The notes under the pieces are model-generated. The model was not told where the DNA came from. It worked only from the letters and a program-made list of their open reading frames with translations, and made no database searches. 20,373 nt of DNA, from NCBI GenBank assembly GCA_000444245.1, contig ATSW01000729.1:1-20373 (forward strand). Reading direction: 5' to 3'. Below, one piece after another: positions 17,601 through 20,373 of the stretch. The stretch is from Botryllus schlosseri (lineage: Eukaryota > Chordata > Ascidiacea > Stolidobranchia > Styelidae). A program made the position numbers and the translations under genes. Position 1 is the first letter of the stretch. Every line of letters begins with the position of its first letter.

Positions 17601-20373
17601 CATATCATTACAATTGATACTCAACTCAAATTTGAGTACTCGAATTGTTGTGCCCAGTTGTAATAATGACCAATCAATTTTTCAAGCTCCGATGCATACA
17701 AAGCGGCTTTGGCGTCGCTGACACGATCATTCTCTGGATCGTTTGACTCTTACAAAATTCCGTGCTTCGTAGCTAGCGGAGCGTGCGACGACATCACAAA
17801 TTCGCCTTCGCAATCATTCAAGTAAGTCGAAACTCGAGATTGATGTCAGTTTCTATCATAATATGCCATATGTGTTTCAGTCCCGCCAACATTTTGTATT
17901 TGGACGTGCACTGTCCGATAGTGAAGCCGCCAGTGGTGGTGATCTCAAACCAGGGTCAGAATTGCACCGATTTCGGGCAGGTCTCGATCGGACAGAACAC
18001 AATCAGGCCGATCAGCATCCAGAATATATCCGATCAACCAGTCGATGTAAGCTTGTTTTTTGTTTGATTTTGTTGCCACATCTGTGAATGTTTATTGTGT
18101 CCTTTGTAAGATATAATGTCAATCAATTTCGTTAAAAGAATATTGCAAATTCAGAGGCAAAGTTTTTCAAATTCTTTCATTCCTTTATAATGAGCAGTAA
18201 GCTTACAACGAAGAATTGAATGCCGTGTTCACCAATTGTAGAGATCAGTGTTAACCGTTATATATACATTACAGCTTACATTGTCTTCCCTCGACACGAA
18301 CGGCCCTTTTCAAGTTTTGAACGCTTTGCGCACACTAACACCGGACGAAACTCACACGCTGCTGGTATCGTTCACGCCAAACGCAGGGAAATTGGTGATT
18401 GTCTATTTCACTATACAAGATTTCGGTCATTAACTCAAACTATTTTATTGCTGCTATGCCAGTTTTACGAAGTGTTGAAGATGGTGAGTCCACTCGCTAC
18501 GTTGAGCATTCCGCTGACTGGGAAAGGCGTCAGTCCAGTTATTGATATATCCGTGGAGGACGGCGTGCTGGACATGGGAGATGTGTTGGAGGGAGAGTCG
18601 AATTCTGCGACGTTCACGGTGAGATTTTTTGTCTTGGGTATCGATTTTTGTGCCCGAAACACTGTGAAAACATAACGGAAGCTCGTAGCTTTGGTGGAAG
18701 TTATTTTTTCGATTGAGGCAGCGCCTTGATTTGATCAGAACTGTATGTAATGAATAGGAGCACATTCAATAAATACAACATCCACCTCGGCCTACTGGTA
18801 TCACTAATATTAATGCCCAACTTGATATTTTGGCTGATCTTGATTCTTTATCTCACGGCATCATCGTCCTTTTTCAGAAGGGATCAGAATTGAAGTGCGT
18901 CTACCTTTATGGAGTAGGTGCACTACGTACTCGAGTGGTTATGTTTTAGGCTACTTTACCTTGTACTTTACAATTTCCAGTTCTTTAGGCAAAACTAAAC
19001 CTTGAATACATACTTTTTTACTTACTTGGATATCTCGTCTTCTACTTTTACTTGAATAGAATTTTACGACGTTCCTTCTATTTCTACTAGCCCACCAACA
19101 GTGAATACCTACATCACGTCTGCCCGTTTCATTACCTTCCATGTATCCGTCCTTCAATGCGTCTTTCTTTGGGCTTTTTTTGTAAAGCAAGCTAAGAACA
19201 GTGAGCTTTTTTGTACATATAGCCATCACTGATTGGTGTAACTTTACTCCGATACACATATCACATGTCGCGTCCAGGTCGCACGCAATGCCATGTCACT
19301 CATTGGCTTCAAATCTAAATATGGGCCAATTTGCGTGTAGCTGTACCATTAGTCTTAGAATATAATTTAACTGAACATCATTCATGATGCATCACATCGA
19401 TCAGTCCTGTGTCGCAAGAATTGAACAGCTTCTTGGAGGTACAGAACTTCAATATACAATTGAGTAGTATATTCATATTGAAATAAACCCGAATATTTTC
19501 GGCTGACACTCGTCGGGGATAATCGTCAGCAACTAGTAGAGAATTCAAAAGAACATCGTATATCAACAATCGTAGCACAAAATATGACGTCACCAGCATG
19601 AAATGTCAAATACGAGAATTGAGTTGAATTCTCTACTAGTTGCTGACGATTACCCCATACGAGCGTCAGCCGAAAATATTCGGGTTCATTTCGTTATGAA
19701 TATAGTATTCAAGAATTGAACACTCCTCAAATTAGCGCAGATGCGCGTTCTTGTGAATCATTTGATTCTTTATTGTTCTGTATTTGAAATGAACCGTCGC
19801 ATCGTCGGTTTTGCTCGTGGGAATTCGGTTTCGTGCTGTGTAGAATAACTCTGTTTTCTTTCAGATATCAAACTCGTCTTCGCTCAAAGTGGATTACAGC
19901 ATCCGACTCGATAGCAATTCCTTACTCAAACACTCTCTGTCGCAACAAATACCTAGTCGCTCTTCCGATACCGAGAAGGAGCACGGCCGCAGTCAAATGC
20001 TCGCAGGTAGGCTTCGCAGTAAATTGAGAACGCCACACTTGCGAACCAGGATTTTTAACGCAAAAAAGGACCACAAAACTACGACGGATCGGCCGTGTTC
20101 GACTGCGTTCCTTGCGAAGGAACCATCGCGACGGAAGAAACTCACGAGATCACCGTCACTTTCAGTCCGGATCACAGCTCGAGACATTATTCGGACGGCG
20201 CTAGGATCGTTCTCTTCAATCTGGTGAAGTAGTGTCTTCGTTCTGAATAACTTTCATCGCCAATCGGTTTATTCGTTATGTCAGGACCAAGCGCATGCCG
20301 TGAAGTTACAGGGCCGTGCACACAAGCACATGATGTATCTCGACGGGTATGACATGCCCAGGCTTGCCTTCGA
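5045..20373 (+). CDS. CFAP74: CFAP74, ciliary central-apparatus protein, 36+ exons, 3' partial
   Basis: Orthologue of human CFAP74 (about 1,580 residues). The protein belongs to the C1d projection of the axonemal central pair, with FAP46, FAP54 and FAP221 in Chlamydomonas, and is needed for normal ciliary and sperm beating; human mutations cause ciliary dyskinesia and infertility. I resolved 36 coding exons giving about 1,623 residues in the window; the last exon runs off the right edge. Order: acidic N-terminus (1-95), coiled coil (95-465), linker (465-575), then at least six ASH/HYDIN-like beta-sandwich modules. Blocks nearly identical to human include FYSKPDVIHFK, GQMSAGMSCD, IPLKCSTKKCD, IDVPVW, CMYDRLYQD, PNDGFGTILPLETI, CRAVGVHPPMEL, VGPTSFEF and VTFSPDHSS. 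The start at 5045 follows an in-frame TAA. All junctions keep phase except exon 19, which is one base short. Exon coordinates are given in the blocks below. Confidence 0.95.
5202..5582. other. CFAP74 intron 1 (381 nt)
   Basis: AT-rich, with donor GTAATA and acceptor GTAAAAG. I see no repeat or RNA gene in it. Confidence 0.6.
5872..9118 (+). CDS. CFAP74: CFAP74 exons 3-9: long coiled coil
   Basis: Exons 5872-5995, 6223-6462, 6990-7163, 7480-7576, 7651-7925, 8814-8907 and 8963-9118 encode residues about 79-465. The sequence is almost wholly charged helix with heptad-like spacing, from LEQKTQLIQLRRHLDRLDAK through KKERQLRKAEQYFMKKMEEE to KKQEENRRKIAEKIFYEEQ. The same layout is found in human CFAP74. 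ILQDGGNPDQVLLQRKNRK corresponds to the short non-helical break after the LALGGDP stretch in human. Exon 9 has two in-frame acceptors six bases apart (CAG CCT CAG), so mRNAs with or without Pro-Gln are possible. Introns 8 (55 nt) and 9 (60 nt) are among the shortest here. Confidence 0.9.
6463..6989. other. CFAP74 intron 4 (527 nt)
   Basis: Mostly unremarkable AT-rich DNA. At about 6879-6912 a short array of GTTA units is flanked by TATATATA tracts. TAGGCCTA appears near 6928. No gene is seen. Confidence 0.6.
6879..6912. repeat. (GTTA)n microsatellite flanked by TATATA
   Basis: Three to four GTTA units sit between two TATATA runs, giving a short imperfect palindrome. It is a simple repeat with no evident role. 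Confidence 0.6.
7164..7479. other. CFAP74 intron 5 (316 nt)
   Basis: Runs from donor GTGAGA to acceptor TACTAG. Nothing beyond ordinary AT-rich intron sequence is visible. Confidence 0.6.
8256..8736 (-). mobile_element. Family A element, copy 2, interrupted by family B
   Basis: On the minus strand the element begins CATCGTTGGTACACAAGTAG at 8736, which matches the left end of copy 1 in the PIGM-CFAP74 gap (CATTGTTGGTACTCAAGTAG). The distal part near 8256-8386 carries CAAGTA/GAAGTA units and a stretch (8349-8370, AACTTCAATATACAATCGAA) repeated with two changes at 19445-19466. The outer left boundary is approximate. No target duplication was recognised. Confidence 0.45.
8387..8670 (+). mobile_element. 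Family B hAT-like MITE, copy 1 (GAGTC-rich)
   Basis: Begins CAGGGTTGTGACAAAGTCACAAGG and continues with dense GAGTC/AAGTC/CTCGAGT units. It aligns well with the minus-strand copy in intron 19: both have AGTCACAAG, CTTACTTTT and TTTTGACTCGAGTCAAG in the same order. The 8 bases before it (CTACTTGC) and those after 8670 (CTAGATGC) agree at 6 of 8 positions, a possible aged target duplication, but the right boundary is uncertain. The copy is non-coding and split the older family A element. Confidence 0.55.
9179..9445 (+). CDS. CFAP74: CFAP74 exons 10-11: linker
   Basis: Exons 9179-9283 and 9350-9445 encode residues about 466-532. Exon 10 is low-complexity, Ser- and Glu-rich and probably disordered. 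Exon 11 carries the conserved LAQPEFDGLW motif (human LAEPEFEGLW) and then KKHKDYK, leading into the first folded module. Both introns here are short (60 and 66 nt), and exon phases are 0. Confidence 0.85.
9446..9859. other. CFAP74 intron 11 (414 nt)
   Basis: Contains scattered CAAGTC, GAGTC and AGTCAT units near 9560-9660 that may be a much decayed family B fragment. An open frame at about 9471-9713 is not supported by any similarity I recognise. Confidence 0.4.
9860..11033 (+). CDS. CFAP74: CFAP74 exons 12-15: first ASH-like module
   Basis: Exons 9860-10036, 10642-10760, 10820-10886 and 10944-11033 encode residues about 533-683. Exon 12 gives VLPKPVGGSDME and GQPFYSKPDVIHF, close to human APKPVGGTKME and GCPFYSKPERIHF. 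Exons 13-15 form a beta-sandwich of the ASH/HYDIN kind: DFDVGKTYKKKIVITN, HLKDFIFVDFKPPG, MSAGMSCDMFVTFSPK and IPLKCSTKKCD. This is among the most conserved parts of the protein. Introns 13 and 14 are 59 and 57 nt. Confidence 0.93.
10037..10641. other. CFAP74 intron 12 (605 nt)
   Basis: Ordinary AT-rich intron. I see no repeat, RNA gene or exon-like stretch. Confidence 0.6.
11034..11635. other. CFAP74 intron 15 (602 nt)
   Basis: AT-rich. A short stretch near 11440-11475 (CTATTCAAGTATT) recalls family A but is too short to assign. Nothing else is seen. Confidence 0.5.
11636..12366 (+). CDS. CFAP74: CFAP74 exons 16-19: second ASH module and disordered insert
   Basis: Exons 11636-11806, 11911-12043, 12114-12227 and 12285-12366 encode residues about 684-850. 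Exon 16 is a clear ASH strand pair: VNFIDFGSQVVGETICRSIQ, then ALGTRFEFFKV. Exons 17-18 are Thr/Ser/Gln-rich and poorly conserved, as in human, where a long disordered insert lies here. Exon 17 may end at 12043 (GTACCG donor) or 12064 (GTTAGT donor); both keep the frame, and the first gives a more usual intron length. Exon 19 is one base short of keeping the reading frame (see findings). Confidence 0.8.
12285..12366 (+). CDS. CFAP74: CFAP74 exon 19 with apparent 1-nt deletion
   Basis: The exon enters after a phase-1 donor and must leave in phase 0, because exon 20 (TMSGEIAPFSTVRLDVIF) is clearly coding in that phase. That requires 83 bases; 82 are present. The 5' part reads ARSDG in the incoming frame. 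The 3' part reads EIKFESTATDYSMLPEEIKV in the outgoing frame and leads directly into exon 20. The switch lies around 12298-12302 (GCCTGAAATC). All three frames read straight through the exon either hit a stop or break the join to exon 20. Confidence 0.65.
12459..13251 (-). mobile_element. Family B hAT-like MITE, copy 2, with 8-bp target duplication
   Basis: The left end is CAGGGTTGTAATACC; the reverse complement of the right end is TAGGATTGTAACAAAG, giving short terminal inverted repeats. The flanking 8-mers GTAGCGTG (12451-12458) and GTAGCATG (13252-13259) agree at 7 of 8 positions, the target duplication size expected for hAT elements. The interior, read on the minus strand, aligns with copy 1 in intron 7. 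Without the nested fold-back element it is about 300 bp, similar to copy 1. It is non-coding and therefore non-autonomous. Confidence 0.7.
12571..13063. mobile_element. 493-bp fold-back MITE (giant hairpin)
   Basis: Two near-complementary arms, 12571-12786 and 12874-13063, flank an 87-nt loop. The ends are CTTGAAGGGGCACAGCACTC and the reverse complement of GAGTGCAGTGCCCCTTTAAG. Inner arm segments match too: CACGCTCCAGCAGTCACGCA on the left pairs with TGCGTGACTGCTGGAGCGTG on the right, perfectly over 20 bases. The left arm carries about 25-35 extra bases (12629-12663) not found in the right. It inserted into the family B element and so is younger. The target duplication is not resolved. No transposase is encoded. 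Confidence 0.85.
13454..14432 (+). CDS. CFAP74: CFAP74 exons 20-23: third ASH module
   Basis: Exons 13454-13576, 14056-14112, 14177-14241 and 14304-14432 encode residues about 850-974. Exon 20 closes the preceding module (GEIAPFSTVRLDVIFAPTIP, human counterpart VGPFAVVFTPAFPG). Exons 21-23 read AIDVPVWIENP, TIDLGICMYDRLYQDQ, ATTALRLNFEVPKELK and TGYIQAQSTFTAQLKFLPR, all closely matched in human. Introns 21 and 22 are 64 and 62 nt. Confidence 0.93.
13577..14055. other. CFAP74 intron 20 (479 nt)
   Basis: AT-rich, with no recognisable repeat or RNA. Confidence 0.6.
14433..14744. other. CFAP74 intron 23 (312 nt)
   Basis: Contains a small hairpin (AGGTAA near 14473 with TTACCT near 14500) and a few AAGTA-like units. 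Nothing else is seen. Confidence 0.5.
14745..15806 (+). CDS. CFAP74: CFAP74 exons 24-25: fourth ASH module
   Basis: Exons 14745-15006 and 15612-15806 encode residues about 975-1127. Exon 24 is the second-longest resolved exon and markedly GC-rich compared with its introns. It encodes SGVLEAPMAIQVADQTRPV, then the ASH core DEIDFGKCGIYESVAHTVKL and ILPQKFGFVDVPD. Exon 25 continues with VQPNDGFGTILPLETIELDV and FPIRCRAVGVHPPMELTKQ. Every one of these blocks has a direct human counterpart. Confidence 0.94.
15007..15611. other. CFAP74 intron 24 (605 nt)
   Basis: Ordinary intron sequence with no recognisable repeat, RNA gene or conserved block. Confidence 0.6.
15865..16157 (+). CDS. CFAP74: CFAP74 exons 26-27: fifth ASH module
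   Basis: Exons 15865-15973 and 16051-16157 encode residues about 1128-1199: VINFAATALGDTSHAHFHVV, then VPRIGKGEIVPVGPTSFEFR and ISVAPCVGTVQPGE. The human protein has IKFAATALYDTSVATLYVIN, VGPTSFEF and ISPSVGTVLPG at the same places. The flanking introns are 58 and 77 nt. Confidence 0.93.
16158..16783. other. CFAP74 intron 27 (626 nt)
   Basis: T- and A-rich. An open frame from about 16502 runs through the intron into exon 28 in frame, but its intronic part is low-complexity Phe/Asn/Leu and I take it as chance. The acceptor is TTGTCGCCCAG. Confidence 0.55.
16784..17154 (+). CDS. CFAP74: CFAP74 exons 28-29: end of module and charged insert
   Basis: Exons 16784-16951 and 17012-17154 encode residues about 1200-1302. 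The first part, KCLVNVYFNPALGD, ends the ASH fold (human RCLVQVAFRPVLPE). It is followed by a charged helical stretch (QKDDNERREADRQAREQALA) and a Lys/Ser/Thr/Pro-rich disordered run (GKGKKSKTPARTKTTD). The human protein has a different sequence of similar length here, so this is a fast-evolving linker. Confidence 0.88.
17155..17686. other. CFAP74 intron 29 (532 nt)
   Basis: Contains scattered GAGTA, AAGTCGAGTA and CTCAAATTTGAGTACTCGA stretches (17370-17410, 17615-17645) that look like eroded pieces of the family A/B repeats. No clear element ends are seen. Confidence 0.4.
17687..18618 (+). CDS. CFAP74: CFAP74 exons 30-33: sixth ASH module
   Basis: Exons 17687-17821, 17881-18046, 18275-18394 and 18463-18618 encode residues about 1303-1495. 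Exon 30 reads DAYKAALASLTRSFSGSF and YKIPCFVASG (human EEYAAALASLLRSFEGKL, IPCVVASG). Exon 31 has LYLDVHCPIVKPPVVVISNQ and FGQVSIGQNTIRPISIQNIS. Exon 32 has NGPFQVLN and LLVSFTPNAGK. Exon 33 has LSIPLTGKGVSPVIDISVED and GVLDMGDVLEGES, the start of the next module. Confidence 0.93.
18890..19103 (-). mobile_element. Family A element, copy 3 (shortened)
   Basis: On the minus strand it starts CACTGTTGGTGGGCTAGTAG at 19103, the same end as copies 1 and 2. It continues with CAAGTAAAAGTAGAAG and TTTTGCCTAAAG, then CCTAAAACATAACCACTCGA, blocks shared with copy 1. At about 214 bp it is less than half the length of copy 1. The distal end near 18890 is approximate, supported by GTGCACCTACT, also seen in copy 2 as CAGCACCTACT. 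Confidence 0.45.
19457..19718. mobile_element. 262-bp inverted-repeat MITE in intron 33
   Basis: Arms of 92 and 95 bases (19457-19548 and 19624-19718) are inverted copies around a 75-nt loop. The inner parts pair almost perfectly: ATCGTCAGCAACTAGTAGAG on the left with CTCTACTAGTTGCTGACGAT on the right. CCGAATATTTTCGGCTGAC is also paired. A 13-base direct repeat CAAGAATTGAACA lies at 19415-19427 and 19710-19722, overlapping the right end. No transposase is present. Confidence 0.7.
19865..20373 (+). CDS. CFAP74: CFAP74 exons 34-36: last modules in window, partial
   Basis: Exons 19865-20006, 20069-20223 and 20285 to beyond 20373 encode residues about 1496-1623. Exon 34 completes an ASH strand (ISNSSSLKVDYSIRLDS) and a Ser/Gln-rich loop. 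Exon 35 reads PQNYDGSAVFDCVP and EITVTFSPDHSSRHYSDGAR. Exon 36 reads DQAHAVKLQGRAHKHMMYLD and continues past the edge (human GAACQHMMFVEGGD). The introns between them are 62 and 61 nt. Confidence 0.93.

Larger units (their letters stand above)
18619..19864. other. CFAP74 intron 33 (1,246 nt, longest)
   Basis: Holds family A copy 3 (about 18890-19103) and a separate inverted-repeat element (19457-19718). The rest looks unique. Open frames on the minus strand lie within the repeats. Confidence 0.6.

Noticed and set aside
1-20373. A novel defence, CRISPR or gene-cluster system
   Set aside because: All coding sequence is accounted for by AGBL4, PIGM and CFAP74; no CRISPR-like array, tRNA, rRNA or transposase gene was recognised.

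Overview
This is animal nuclear DNA: three eukaryotic protein-coding genes, all on the + strand, with GT-AG introns and no bacterial features. The proteins are close to vertebrate ones, but many introns are very short (17 of the 35 resolved introns are 55-77 nt) and intergenic gaps are below 1 kb. That fits a compact invertebrate genome. An ascidian-like chordate is my best guess, but the species cannot be fixed from this sequence.

Layout. 1-635: upstream region with an RFX X-box-like palindrome. 636-2093: an uninterrupted AGBL4/CCP6 gene (cytosolic carboxypeptidase 6, a tubulin deglutamylase). 2929-4128: an uninterrupted PIGM gene (GPI mannosyltransferase 1, ER membrane). 4129-5044: intergenic DNA largely filled by an old AAGTA-rich repeat. 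5045 to the right edge: at least 36 coding exons of CFAP74, a protein of the ciliary central apparatus. It has an acidic N-terminus, a long coiled coil and a series of ASH/HYDIN-type beta-sandwich domains. The window ends inside exon 36, and by comparison with human CFAP74 the last 100-170 residues lie outside.

Two of the three genes (AGBL4, CFAP74) act on cilia and axonemal microtubules. The X-box upstream of AGBL4 agrees with that. PIGM is housekeeping and probably unrelated.

The introns of CFAP74 hold most of the non-genic structure. Intron 19 contains a hAT-like MITE with a near-perfect 8-bp target duplication, itself split by a 493-bp fold-back MITE. Intron 7 holds a second copy of the hAT-like MITE nested in an AAGTA-rich element. 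Intron 33 holds another copy of the AAGTA-rich element and a separate inverted-repeat element. The gene model joins in frame throughout except in exon 19, where exactly one base appears to be missing.

I found no sign of a new defence, toxin or mobile-gene system. The items most worth checking are the exon 19 frameshift, the intronless AGBL4, the X-box and the nested MITEs.
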